64,000 nucleotides of DNA. Source: Vibrio cincinnatiensis DSM 19608. GTDB taxonomy: Bacteria; Pseudomonadota; Gammaproteobacteria; Enterobacterales; Vibrionaceae. Below are positions 39,933 to 48,554 of the stretch, piece by piece. The notes under the pieces are model-generated. The model saw only the letters and a program-made list of their open reading frames with translations, searched no databases and was not told where the DNA came from. Both the position numbers and the translations under genes were made by a program. Within the stretch, counting starts at the first letter, position 1; each line of letters starts with the position of its first letter. The stretch spans positions 158,083-222,082 of the forward strand of contig NZ_FUXB01000007.1 of NCBI RefSeq assembly GCF_900167345.1, read 5' to 3'.

Positions 39933-40364
39933 GTGACAACCATTACCCACAACTCAGCGGTAACGCTGCATTTTTCCATTAAACTTAAAGACGGCTCTGT
40001 TGCTGATAGCACACATAATATGGGCAAACCAGCCAAGCTTATCATCGGTGATGATAGCTTAAGCGACAACTTTGAACAGTGCTTATTAGGAATGAAAGCA
40101 GGGGAGCGAAAAGCCATCGCTTTAGCGGCTCAAGATGCGTTTGGTTTGCCAAATCCTGATAACATTCACTATATGGAGCGAGGCAAATTTGTTGGTGAAC
40201 GCGAGGTCGAAGTCGGAACGATAATGGCTTTTAGCGGTCCCGATGGTGTGGAAATTCCTGGTATTATTACCGCGATAGCGGGCGATTCAGTCACCGTTGA
40301 TTTTAACCATCCACTGGCTGGGCAAGATGTTGTGTTTGACGTCGAAATAGTCTCGGTAGATTAA
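39933..40364 (+). CDS. fkpB: FKBP-type peptidyl-prolyl cis-trans isomerase FkpB (SlpA)
   Basis: FkpB is a cytoplasmic FKBP-fold isomerase/chaperone of the SlyD/SlpA kind. The 143-residue product has the FKBP core at both ends (AVTLHFSIKLKDGSVADST and VTVDFNHPLAGQDVVFDVE). The IF flap domain is inserted in the middle (about 70-125). The GTG at 39933 is chosen since AAGGAAG lies six bases upstream; 41 more in-frame codons upstream have no homology. No His-rich tail is present, which separates it from SlyD. ispH follows, as in E. coli. Confidence 0.93.
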   Translation: MTTITHNSAVTLHFSIKLKDGSVADSTHNMGKPAKLIIGDDSLSDNFEQCLLGMKAGERKAIALAAQDAFGLPNPDNIHYMERGKFVGEREVEVGTIMAFSGPDGVEIPGIITAIAGDSVTVDFNHPLAGQDVVFDVEIVSVD

Positions 40365-40394
40365 TACGATTGACCATAGCCAGATTTTTAACTC

Positions 40395-41357
40395 ATGAGC
40401 AATAACATGAAAATATTGTTAGCGAATCCCCGCGGTTTTTGTGCTGGTGTTGATCGTGCCATTAGCATTGTTGAACGTGCACTAGAGTTGTACCAGCCTC
40501 CGATTTATGTCCGACATGAAGTGGTTCATAACCGTTTTGTGGTAGAAGGCCTCAAACAGCGTGGGGCTGTGTTTGTTGAGGAATTAAGTGAAGTTCCTGA
40601 TGACAATATTGTCATTTTTTCTGCACATGGTGTTTCTCAACAGGTGCGTCAAGAGGCCAAAGAGCGAGCATTAACCGTGTTTGATGCGACCTGTCCATTA
40701 GTAACTAAAGTGCATATGGAGGTGGCTCGTGCTAGTCGACGACATATGGAAGTGGTGCTAATTGGTCATGCTGGGCATCCGGAAGTAGAGGGCACCATGG
40801 GACAATATGCCAGTGATGTTGGCGGAATGTATCTGGTTGAAAAACCAGATGATGTTCTTGCTCTGCAAGCAAAAGTAAAAGACCCAACTCATCTGCACTA
40901 TGTGAGTCAAACAACGCTATCGGTTGATGAAACTTCGGATGTGATCGATAAATTACGTGAAGTTTTTCCTGATATTCAGGGGCCGCGTAAAGATGATATT
41001 TGCTATGCAACTCAAAATCGCCAAGATGCGGTTCGCGTGTTAGCGCAGCAAGTGGATGTGATGATCGTTGTGGGTTCGAAAAACTCATCTAACTCAACTC
41101 GGCTGAAAGAGCTGGCAGAAAAACTGGGTACTCCCGGTTACTTGACAGATTGCTCGGAAGATATTCAGCCTCAGTGGTTTCATGGGGTAACAACCGTGGG
41201 CGTGACGGCAGGTGCTTCTGCACCGGAAGAGTTAGTTAACCAAATCTTAGCGCGTATTCAACAATTAGGTGCGACCGAAGTGGAAGAAGTGCTTGGTCGT
41301 GAAGAAAATATGTTTTTTGAAGTCCCCAAAGAACTACAGATTAAGCAGATAAACTAA
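40395..41357 (+). CDS. ispH: 4-hydroxy-3-methylbut-2-enyl diphosphate reductase
   Basis: IspH is the last enzyme of the MEP isoprenoid pathway and makes IPP and DMAPP with a 4Fe-4S cluster. The three cluster cysteines are seen in [17 protein letters not shown] and [11 protein letters not shown]. The catalytic region has SQTTLSVDE, and the protein ends with [10 protein letters not shown], as in family members. It is 320 residues from the ATG at 40395; a second ATG four codons later (40407) gives the N-terminus of E. coli IspH and may be the true start. A 12-bp terminator stem follows. Confidence 0.95.
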   Translation: MSNNMKILLANPRGFCAGVDRAISIVERALELYQPPIYVRHEVVHNRFVVEGLKQRGAVFVEELSEVPDDNIVIFSAHGVSQQVRQEAKERALTVFDATCPLVTKVHMEVARASRRHMEVVLIGHAGHPEVEGTMGQYASDVGGMYLVEKPDDVLALQAKVKDPTHLHYVSQTTLSVDETSDVIDKLREVFPDIQGPRKDDICYATQNRQDAVRVLAQQVDVMIVVGSKNSSNSTRLKELAEKLGTPGYLTDCSEDIQPQWFHGVTTVGVTAGASAPEELVNQILARIQQLGATEVEEVLGREENMFFEVPKELQIKQIN

Positions 41358-41380
41358 TTCACCAAAGGCTCTCTGATGAA

Positions 41381-41416
41381 AAATGAAAAGGGTGCAAAGA
41401 TGCTCCCTTTTCATTT
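41381..41416 (+). terminator. Terminator after ispH
   Basis: AAATGAAAAGGG / CCCTTTTCATTT, a perfect 12-bp stem with a 12-base loop. Confidence 0.7.
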
Positions 41417-41425
41417 CTGATAAGA

Positions 41426-41449
41426 ATAACCCAGCGTTGGCTGGGTTAT
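41426..41449 (-). terminator. Terminator after cstA
   Basis: ATAACCCAGC / GCTGGGTTAT perfect 10-bp stem with a four-base loop; T-rich but interrupted tail on the minus strand. Confidence 0.6.
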
Positions 41450-41468
41450 GGATGATAGACATACTCGA

Positions 41469-42962
41469 TTAAGCTGTCTCTATGGCTTTCTTTTCGATCT
41501 CTTGCTGCTCTGCGAGATCAATCTCTCCTTTACCTTTCGATATTCGCATCACATACCACATAATGGCCAGTGATGAGGTAATGCCAACAATGGTGGATAA
41601 CAACATCGGTAAACCAAAGCCCAGTGCATTATTGTTGAGAATAAAGGTGATACAGACAGACGTCATAAAGATCGCAGGAATCGTGGTCACCCAGTGCAGT
41701 TTGTTATGACGGAGTAGGTATGCCGAGGCTGTCCATAGCATCATGACGGCTGTTGCTTGGTTAGCAAAGCCAAAGTAGCGCCAGATAATACCAAAATCGA
41801 CTTGAGTTAAGACGGCACCTAGTACAAAGAGTGGTAGCGCCATCATCAATCGGTTACGTAATGACTTTTGCTCCATGCCAAAGTATTCAGCCAAAATGAG
41901 TCGGCTAGAGCGAAATGCGGTATCGCCAGAGGTGATCGGTAGAATCACCACACCAAGGAAAGCAAGAATGCCACCAAACACGCCTAGTAAGCCAAATGAT
42001 GCACTGTAGACCACATTGCCTGGGCCACCGTTAGCAACGGCATCAGAGAGCGATTCTAATGAGCCAAAGAATGAAAGCGCAACGGTACACCATATTAGAG
42101 CAATAATCCCTTCACCAATCATTGCGCCGTAGAAGACAAAGCGTCCATTCTTCTCATTTTCCATACAACGAGCCATCAGTGGGGACTGGGTTGCATGGAA
42201 ACCGGAAATCGCACCACAAGCAATGGTGATGAAAAGAGCGGGCCACAGCGGCATATCATTGGGGTTGAGGTTAGTCAACATATCACTGACTTTAAAGCCA
42301 CCCAGTACTTGGTGCTCACTAGAAAAAGCAATAGCCGTCATCAGCCCTACGGACATAAAAATCAGTAATGCCCCAAATAGTGGGTAAAAGCGACCAATAA
42401 TTTTATCAACGGGGACAATAGTAGCAATAATGTAGTACGCGAAGATGATAACGACCATGGCCGTCATGCTAACCGTCACATCCGTTTGTGAATTGATTAA
42501 ATTGGTGATCATCCCAGCAGGAGCAGACACAAAGACAACGCCAACCAATAGCAATAAAACAATGGCAAAAATGTTCATAAAATGTTTAGCGCCATTGCCT
42601 AAATAGCGGCCCGTAATCGTTGGAACGGAAGCTCCACCGTTACGTACCGATAGCATGCCAGAGAAGTAATCGTGGGTGGCTCCGGCAAAGATACACCCAA
42701 CCACAATCCACAGCATCGCTGCTGGGCCATACAAAGCACCCATAATAGGACCAAAGATCGGGCCAACACCGGCAATATTAAGCAGTTGAACGAGGTAAAC
42801 TTTGGGGGTAGACATCGGTACATAGTCCACCCCATCGGTTTGAGTATGTGCCGGTGTTCGGCGCTGTTCATTAATACCAAATATTTTCTCAATTATCGCG
42901 CCATAGAGAAAATACCCACCAATTAAGGCTGCAACGCAGGTTAGAAACCACAACATAGTCAT
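41469..42962 (-). CDS. cstA: CstA/BtsT-family pyruvate transporter (short form)
   Basis: CstA-family inner-membrane proteins import pyruvate or peptides. The 497-residue protein has about 14 hydrophobic segments. Family motifs include LLNIAGVGPIFGPIMGALYGP, GATHDYFSGMLSVRNGG and GAISGFHATQSPLMARCMENE. It is about 200 residues shorter than E. coli CstA (701) or BtsT (716), as in a known short subclass, with no sign of truncation by mutation. Three BtsR-type octamers lie 140-190 bp upstream, and the btsSR genes are 3 kb away. Pyruvate as substrate is therefore likely but inferred. Confidence 0.88.
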   Translation of the reverse strand: MTMLWFLTCVAALIGGYFLYGAIIEKIFGINEQRRTPAHTQTDGVDYVPMSTPKVYLVQLLNIAGVGPIFGPIMGALYGPAAMLWIVVGCIFAGATHDYFSGMLSVRNGGASVPTITGRYLGNGAKHFMNIFAIVLLLLVGVVFVSAPAGMITNLINSQTDVTVSMTAMVVIIFAYYIIATIVPVDKIIGRFYPLFGALLIFMSVGLMTAIAFSSEHQVLGGFKVSDMLTNLNPNDMPLWPALFITIACGAISGFHATQSPLMARCMENEKNGRFVFYGAMIGEGIIALIWCTVALSFFGSLESLSDAVANGGPGNVVYSASFGLLGVFGGILAFLGVVILPITSGDTAFRSSRLILAEYFGMEQKSLRNRLMMALPLFVLGAVLTQVDFGIIWRYFGFANQATAVMMLWTASAYLLRHNKLHWVTTIPAIFMTSVCITFILNNNALGFGLPMLLSTIVGITSSLAIMWYVMRISKGKGEIDLAEQQEIEKKAIETA

Positions 42963-43103
42963 TATCCTTTATATTTGTATGATGCGTAGGGGTTTATCGT
43001 TAAATGGATCGTTATACTCAACTCTCAGCTTTCAATCAGTTAGAGAGTGTTTAACGGTGCCGATAGTAAGCTATTCGTCGAATTCGCTCATTGAGTCTTT
43101 TTG

Positions 43104-43151
43104 TGAGTGGTCGTATAAAAAGTTAAGTGGTATTTAAGTTCATTGAGTGGT
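43104..43151 (-). promoter_or_regulatory. Three phased BtsR-type sites upstream of cstA
   Basis: On the minus strand ACCACTCA (43151-43144), ACCACTTA (43131-43124) and ACCACTCA (43111-43104) recur with exact 20-bp spacing. Each fits the E. coli BtsR motif ACC(G/A)CT(C/T)A. The E. coli site has two copies 13 bp apart. They lie 142-189 bp before the cstA start, on the template for divergent expression of the small lipoprotein gene too. Confidence 0.7.
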
Positions 43152-43208
43152 TTTGAATAAATGGTTAATACCGTAGTTTTTCGTGTTTTATTAAGTAAAG
43201 GGGTAATG

Positions 43209-43550
43209 ATGAGCAGAGTGATAGTGGTTGGAATCGCCTTCGCCTTAATGGGGTGTGTTGCTAGTGAAAATGATTTGGCTCAAAAGGGGAATTGGCATCA
43301 AATTGGCTACAATGATGGTATTGCTGGTTATACTCCTCGTTCGTATCAGGCTTTATCTGAATTGGGGCCAGTAAAGCATAATGATTATGAGAGTGGTTAT
43401 CTCAAAGGGATTATGGAATATTGTAATCCTAACTTTGCCTATCAAATGGGCGTGAATGGGCAATATTATGAAGGGGTGTGTGAAGGAACCGAACAATCCC
43501 AAAAGTTTCGTATGGAATGGCAACGCGGTTGGAATGAATATAACCGCTGA
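43209..43550 (+). CDS. Small DUF2799-like lipoprotein
   Basis: A 113-residue predicted lipoprotein. It starts MSRVIVVGIAFALMGC, with a lipobox (LMGC) and the lipidated Cys at about residue 16. The mature part has the DUF2799-type repeats WHQIGYNDGIAGY and YESGYLKGIMEYC, then YQMGVNGQYYEGVC. The second of two tandem ATGs (43209) is chosen because AAAGGGG is five bases from it; an upstream in-frame ATG at 43161 would break the signal sequence. It is divergent from cstA and shares the region with the BtsR-type sites. Function unknown. Confidence 0.8.
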   Translation: MSRVIVVGIAFALMGCVASENDLAQKGNWHQIGYNDGIAGYTPRSYQALSELGPVKHNDYESGYLKGIMEYCNPNFAYQMGVNGQYYEGVCEGTEQSQKFRMEWQRGWNEYNR

Positions 43551-43580
43551 GCTCTATCTGAAGATGCTTATCGTTCCTCC

Positions 43581-43608
43581 TTCATCGGTACAGGCGGTTA
43601 CCGATGAA
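43581..43608. repeat. Inverted repeat between the DUF2799 gene and anmK
   Basis: TTCATCGGTA / TACCGATGAA, a perfect 10-bp stem with an 8-base loop between convergent genes. There is no T-run, so it is only terminator-like. Confidence 0.5.
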
Positions 43609-43640
43609 GAGAGAATGAGATTAGCATAGTGTTACAAATT

Positions 43641-44768
43641 TTATCGGTTCACCCTCTCATCAGCCGGGTAGATAACGCCTAAAGACGCGAGCTGTTTAGC
43701 CCCAGTAACTTCAGGTAAATTGCTGGGTAAACCGTGAACTCTTCGTTGCGCCAGCCAAGCAAAAGCCATCGCTTCCATATAATCTCCATTGACGCCTTTA
43801 CTGTCAGTTGAAGCCACTTGCCATGTTGGGAGGTGAGCTTGTAAACAATCCATCAAGAGGTCATTTTGAGCGCCTCCGCCACACACGAATAGTTTTGGTG
43901 TCGGCCCTTGAGCATAACGGCAAACCTCATCGGTAATGGTTTGAGCCGTCAATTCACATAATGTCCGCTGCACATCGGGGGCACTCAATGGATGATTGAC
44001 CAGATGAGCCTCCAACCACGGCAGGTTAAAATATTCGCGTCCCGTACTTTTGGGGGCTGGGCGAAGGAAGTAAGGGTCTTGCTTTAATGCTTGCAGTAGG
44101 GAAGCATTAAGGTTCCCCTGACGTCCCCATTCTCCATTGGCATCATAGCTCTGCTGAGTATGTCGCTGGCACCAACTGTCCATCAGAGCATTTCCGGGGC
44201 CGGTGTCGTATCCCAAGACGGTTTTATCGGGGAATAACACCGAGATATTGGCAATGCCGCCAATGTTAAGCACCACAACGGTTGAATCCGTGACGTTAAA
44301 AATGGTGCGATGAAAAGCGGGGACTAATGGGGCTCCTTGGCCACCTAGGGCCATATCTTTGCGGCGAAAATCAGCAATGGTGGTGATTCCGGTTCGAGCG
44401 GCCAGAATATTGGCATCACCTAATTGAAGGGTAAACGGGGACTCCCCATCGGGCTGGTGAAAAACGGTCTGTCCATGATTTCCAATAGCCGTGATCTGCG
44501 CCGCGTGATAACCACTTTGTGCCAGTAATTGCTCAACCGCATCGGCATACAGGTGGCCGAGTTGATGATCTAACTGCCCGATCTCTTGCAGGTGGGTGGC
44601 TTGCCCGAGGCAAATGTTGAGTAAACGCTGTTTGAGCTTCTCTGGCATGGGGAGAAAACGGTGTGCCAGTAACTCGATGTGATGATCTGTGAATGCCACC
44701 AGTGCGGTATCGACGCCATCCATACTGGTTCCAGACATAATGCCAATGTAGAGTTCACGTTCAGCCAT
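43641..44768 (-). CDS. anmK: Anhydro-N-acetylmuramic acid kinase
   Basis: AnmK converts anhydro-MurNAc from cell-wall turnover to MurNAc-6-phosphate. The 375-residue protein has the ATP-binding IGIMSGTSMDGVD near its start, GHGQTVFHQP, ADFRRKDMALGGQGAPLVPAFH and CGGGAQNDLL. The ATG at 44768 is chosen over 44813 because GGGAT precedes it and its length is close to E. coli (369). nagZ, which acts just before it in muropeptide recycling, is divergent from it across 127 bp. Confidence 0.93.
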   Translation of the reverse strand: MAERELYIGIMSGTSMDGVDTALVAFTDHHIELLAHRFLPMPEKLKQRLLNICLGQATHLQEIGQLDHQLGHLYADAVEQLLAQSGYHAAQITAIGNHGQTVFHQPDGESPFTLQLGDANILAARTGITTIADFRRKDMALGGQGAPLVPAFHRTIFNVTDSTVVVLNIGGIANISVLFPDKTVLGYDTGPGNALMDSWCQRHTQQSYDANGEWGRQGNLNASLLQALKQDPYFLRPAPKSTGREYFNLPWLEAHLVNHPLSAPDVQRTLCELTAQTITDEVCRYAQGPTPKLFVCGGGAQNDLLMDCLQAHLPTWQVASTDSKGVNGDYMEAMAFAWLAQRRVHGLPSNLPEVTGAKQLASLGVIYPADERVNR

Positions 44769-44848
44769 GCTTTTATCCCATGCTGTAGAGTGGGTTAGGT
44801 TATGAAAAGTCATTGTAATTGAAAAACAAACTGAATAACCTCATTGGC

Positions 44849-44864
44849 TGTGATAATTTTCACT
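44849..44864. promoter_or_regulatory. Candidate CRP site between anmK and nagZ
   Basis: TGTGA-TAATTT-TCACT matches nine of ten half-site bases of TGTGA-N6-TCACA. It lies 32-47 bp before nagZ. Confidence 0.35.
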
Positions 44865-44895
44865 TTCACCTTTCACTACTCAATAAGGGGCAAAA

Positions 44896-45885
44896 ATGGG
44901 ACCGTTATGGCTTGATGTCGAAGGCTGTGAACTGACGGCTGAAGATCGTGAAATCTTGGCGCATCCAACGGTGGGTGGCGTTATTTTATTTGCTAGAAAC
45001 TATCACGATAATGCACAGTTATTGGCGTTGAATAAAGCCATTCGTCAAGCGGCAAAACGCCCGATTCTGATTGGAGTTGATCAAGAAGGGGGGCGGGTGC
45101 AGCGTTTTCGTGAAGGCTTTAGCCCCATTCCAGCTGCGCAATATTATGCTCAGTGTGAAAACGGAGAAACCTTAGCGGAACTGGGGGGGTGGTTAATGGC
45201 GGCGGAGTTAATTGCGCATGATATTGATCTCAGCTTTGCTCCCGTTTTGGATAAAGGATTTGAGTGCCGCGCTATTGGTAGCCGTGCATTTGGTGACGAT
45301 ATTCAAACCGTACTGACCTACAGCCGAGCTTATATGTGTGGAATGAAGTCAGTAGGGATGGCAACAACCGGTAAACATTTCCCTGGGCATGGCGCGGTAG
45401 TGGCCGATTCTCATCTAGAAACACCTTATGATGAACGTCATTCGATTGATGAGGATATGGAGATTTTTAAAGCGCAAATTGATGAAGGCATATTGGATGC
45501 GATGATGCCGGCTCATGTTATTTACCCTCATTATGATGCACAGCCCGCCAGTGGCTCTGCTTATTGGTTAAAACAAAAATTGCGTCAGGAATTCGGTTTT
45601 CAAGGGATTATTTTCTCTGATGATTTAAGTATGGAAGGGGCTGCAATTATGGGCGGACCTGCAGAAAGAGCACAGCAGGCGTTAGCCGCTGGGTGCGATA
45701 TGATTTTAATGTGTAATAAGCGTGAGTCTGCGGTTGCGGTGTTAGATAACTTGCCTATCACCGAGGTAGCACAGGCCACTTCTCTGCTGAAACAGAAGAG
45801 TTTTACCTACCAAGAGCTCCGGTCGTTAGATAAATGGCAGCAAGCCAGCGTCGCTATGCGGCGTATTACTGAGCAGTATGGGTAA
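44896..45885 (+). CDS. nagZ: Beta-N-acetylglucosaminidase NagZ
   Basis: NagZ is a cytoplasmic family-3 glycoside hydrolase that removes GlcNAc from anhydro-muropeptides. The product feeds recycling and, in many Gram-negatives, ampC induction. The 329-residue protein starts [21 protein letters not shown] and has the substrate loop [14 protein letters not shown] (about residues 162-175). The nucleophile Asp is in [12 protein letters not shown]. It has no signal sequence. A stem immediately overlapping its stop terminates it and btsR. Confidence 0.95.
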   Translation: MGPLWLDVEGCELTAEDREILAHPTVGGVILFARNYHDNAQLLALNKAIRQAAKRPILIGVDQEGGRVQRFREGFSPIPAAQYYAQCENGETLAELGGWLMAAELIAHDIDLSFAPVLDKGFECRAIGSRAFGDDIQTVLTYSRAYMCGMKSVGMATTGKHFPGHGAVVADSHLETPYDERHSIDEDMEIFKAQIDEGILDAMMPAHVIYPHYDAQPASGSAYWLKQKLRQEFGFQGIIFSDDLSMEGAAIMGGPAERAQQALAAGCDMILMCNKRESAVAVLDNLPITEVAQATSLLKQKSFTYQELRSLDKWQQASVAMRRITEQYG

Positions 45886-45912
45886 ATAAAGGCGTGTTAT
45901 ATGCCTTTATTT
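45884..45912. terminator. Bidirectional terminator between nagZ and btsR
   Basis: AAATAAAGGC / GCCTTTATTT perfect stem that overlaps both coding ends; the T-rich arm is part of the stem. Confidence 0.6.
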
Positions 45913-46636
45913 AAGAGTAAAACCCTAGCTTTTCTTTCAATTCTTTTAAATAGCGGCGGCTGACAGGAATTGAATGTTCGGCTAGGGTAATAATTTCAGC
46001 CAATCCATTTTCCAGTAGTTTGATTTCTTTGATCGCTTTAAGGTTGATTAGATACTGACGATGGCAGCGAAGTAATGGGGTTTTCTCTTCCAGTATCTTT
46101 AAGGTTAATTGGCTGGTGGCACGTTGCTGAGCGGTTTGAACATGTACTCCACTGATATCGCTAAAAGCAAACTCTACCGCTTGAGTTGGAATGATCATGA
46201 TGCGATTAAGGCCAATGCAGGGGATATGATCAAGTTGCGGAGGAGTCAATAGCGTGAAATCTTGCGTCTTGGTGAGATTACGCTGTAGGCGTTGAATCGT
46301 TTTATCCAACCGAGCCGGATCAACGGGTTTGAGTAAATAATCAAAGGCATTCTCTTCAAAAGCTTGTAGTGCATATTGATCATAAGCGGTAACGAATACC
46401 ACTTTGGGCATGGCCTCAGGATCGAGCATACCGAGCAGCTCAATCCCCGTAATTTGTGGCATTTGTATATCAAGAAACACCACATCCGGCTTTAACTGAT
46501 GAATTTTCTTTAACCCTTCAATGGCATTATTGGCTTCACCAATCACGTTGATTTTGCCATTTTCATCTAATAACTCCATGAGCGCTTCACGAGCAAAAAG
46601 TTCGTCATCAATGACTAACGCAGACAGCATACTCAT
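45911..46636 (-). CDS. btsR: LytTR response regulator BtsR
   Basis: BtsR is the response regulator of the pyruvate-sensing BtsS/BtsR system. The 241-residue protein has a receiver domain (about 1-120) with acidic pocket VIDDE and phospho-Asp in VVFLDIQMP. It ends with a LytTR DNA-binding domain (about 140-238) with TPLLRCHRQYLINL and IPVSRRYLKELKE. The sequence matches E. coli BtsR (YehT) closely, for instance GMLDPEAMPKVVFVTAYDQYA. It starts three bases after the btsS stop, so the two are coupled. Confidence 0.94.
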   Translation of the reverse strand: MSMLSALVIDDELFAREALMELLDENGKINVIGEANNAIEGLKKIHQLKPDVVFLDIQMPQITGIELLGMLDPEAMPKVVFVTAYDQYALQAFEENAFDYLLKPVDPARLDKTIQRLQRNLTKTQDFTLLTPPQLDHIPCIGLNRIMIIPTQAVEFAFSDISGVHVQTAQQRATSQLTLKILEEKTPLLRCHRQYLINLKAIKEIKLLENGLAEIITLAEHSIPVSRRYLKELKEKLGFYS

Positions 46637-46639
46637 ACT

Positions 46640-48334
46640 TCAATAACTTCCTTTCTGTGGGATGAGAAAACTCATCCTTGTGTATTGGTGGGGTTCAACA
46701 TCCACATTGAGTGATGATGCATTGCCAAACTTATAAGTTAAACGTTTCGCCACAATTTGCATTCCAAGGCCATCATGATCTTGCTTTGGTGTTTGATAGC
46801 TTCCAGCATTATCTTCCACGACAATCCGGCTTCCCGTCTCTTCTTCTATGCTGTAGATACGAATCTTACCTCCTTCTAGCAGATTTGAAGTGCCATGTTT
46901 GATTGCATTCTCAACCAAAGGTTGCAGAGTAAAGCTGGGAACATTTCTCTCGAATAGCCCTTCATTGATGTCTATTTCTACATCAAGACGATCACTAAAA
47001 CGCGCTTTTTCAATGGTGAGATATGCATTCACATGGGCTAACTCTTCTTTGAGTGTCACGGTCCCAATATTTTGTTTTAAGTTGCTGCGAAAAAACTGTG
47101 AGAGATGTTGGATAAGTTCTCGCGCTTTTGCTGGATCTCGGCGGATCACGGCACTAATGGTATTTAATGCATTAAACAAAAAATGTGGGTTAACTTGAGC
47201 TTGAAGTAACTTGATTTCAGCTCGTGATAACAGGATCTGTTTTTCTTGATATTCACCATACAGAATCTGGCTAGAAAGTAGCTGAGCAATCCCTTGCGCC
47301 ATCGACATATTGATGGTGGAAAACAGTTTACGTTTAGGTTCATACAGTTTAATGGTTCCAATTACCCGATCACCCGCTCGGAGTGGAATAATTAACGCCG
47401 ACCCCAGTTTACAGGTGGAGGATAATGAACATTGATAAGGGTGCTCTTTACCATCTAAATAGATAATATCATTACGAGCAATCGCATCGAGTGTACTTTG
47501 AGAGGAGATAGCCGTATTGGGTTTATGATGATCATCTCCAATCCCCACAAACGCGAGAATTTTTTCTCGATCAGTGATAGAAACAGCCCCCACATTGGTC
47601 TGTTCATAAACAATTCTGGCGATTTTTTCTGCATTACTGGGGTTAAAACCTGCAGCAAGAATGCCGACCGAGCGTTCGGCAATGTTCAAAGCTCGGCGTG
47701 AGAAGGTGGCTGAATATTCCTCAAAAATCGTTTTTTTATCTTGTAGGATACTCATAAACAGAGCGGCTCCTAAAGCGTTAGCGATGATCATAGGAATGGC
47801 TATCGCAGAAACAAGTTCATAGGCTTCAGTAAAAGGTTTGGCAATTAATAAAATGAGGAGCATTTGCACCACTTCAGCGATCAAAGTAATGGTGAATACG
47901 GTGCGAGTATTAAAGAGTTGTTGGCGTTTCCCTTGTTTGATCATATAGGTGTGAAAGAGACCACCAATGAGCCCTTCAGCTGTGGTTGAAATCGCACAGG
48001 CGAGGTCTGTGAAACCGCCTAATGTAAAACGATGAAGGCCACCTGTTAAACCAACAGCAAACCCAACAACAGGCCCACCAAATACTCCGCCCATGACGGC
48101 ACCGATGGCCCGAGTGTTAGCAATCGCATCATTAATTTGCAAGCCTAAATAGGTGCCTAAGATGCAAAAGAGCGAAAACAATACATACACACTGAGTTTA
48201 TGTGTGAAGTGGCTAGAGATATTAAGAATGGGAAGAAAGAGTGGTGTTTTACTCAGCATATAAGCCAGTACAAAGTAAACACACATTTGTTGTAGCAGAG
48301 AAAGCACCAATTCCATAAACAGCCTAGAGATCAA
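46640..48334 (-). CDS. btsS: LytS-type pyruvate-sensing histidine kinase BtsS
   Basis: BtsS senses extracellular pyruvate in E. coli. The 564-residue protein has an N-terminal 5TM-LYT membrane sensor (about 1-200) and a GAF domain (about 225-355). The LytS kinase core follows, with phospho-His in QVNPHFLFNALNTI (about 382-395), ATP-binding LVENAIKHG and GLGMQIVAKRL. It is the first gene of btsSR. The likely target, a CstA-type transporter with BtsR-type sites upstream, is 3 kb away. Confidence 0.93.
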   Translation of the reverse strand: MISRLFMELVLSLLQQMCVYFVLAYMLSKTPLFLPILNISSHFTHKLSVYVLFSLFCILGTYLGLQINDAIANTRAIGAVMGGVFGGPVVGFAVGLTGGLHRFTLGGFTDLACAISTTAEGLIGGLFHTYMIKQGKRQQLFNTRTVFTITLIAEVVQMLLILLIAKPFTEAYELVSAIAIPMIIANALGAALFMSILQDKKTIFEEYSATFSRRALNIAERSVGILAAGFNPSNAEKIARIVYEQTNVGAVSITDREKILAFVGIGDDHHKPNTAISSQSTLDAIARNDIIYLDGKEHPYQCSLSSTCKLGSALIIPLRAGDRVIGTIKLYEPKRKLFSTINMSMAQGIAQLLSSQILYGEYQEKQILLSRAEIKLLQAQVNPHFLFNALNTISAVIRRDPAKARELIQHLSQFFRSNLKQNIGTVTLKEELAHVNAYLTIEKARFSDRLDVEIDINEGLFERNVPSFTLQPLVENAIKHGTSNLLEGGKIRIYSIEEETGSRIVVEDNAGSYQTPKQDHDGLGMQIVAKRLTYKFGNASSLNVDVEPHQYTRMSFLIPQKGSY

Positions 48335-48421
48335 TTGCAGGGATAGCCTATTTTAGGGAAGTTTACTTGAATAAAACATGGCTGTTTACGGAGATTGAGG
48401 ATAACGTCAACAAAGTCTGGA

Positions 48422-48546
48422 TGTAAATTTATTTTTACGATGTATGTTTTTTATAATTTACACTTGCAATGTAACCAAAGGCTGATAAGTTAACGTTTAT
48501 TCAGATTTAAGATTCGCCAATGAATGGGTGTAAATAAATTATTACA
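48422..48546 (+). promoter_or_regulatory. Three TyrR-box-like sites upstream of aroF
   Basis: Against TGTAAA-N6-TTTACA: TGTAAATTTATTTTTACG (48422-48439) matches 11 of 12. TGTTTTTTATAATTTACA (48445-48462) matches 9 and starts 23 bp after the first, the usual strong-weak box spacing. TGTAAATAAATTATTACA (48529-48546) matches 11 and reaches the aroF ribosome-binding site. Confidence 0.7.
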
Positions 48547-48554
48547 GGTGAAGT

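Noticed and set aside
40732..41088. 118-codon open frame antisense to ispH
   Set aside because: Shadow of the ispH reading frame, with no ribosome-binding site or homology.
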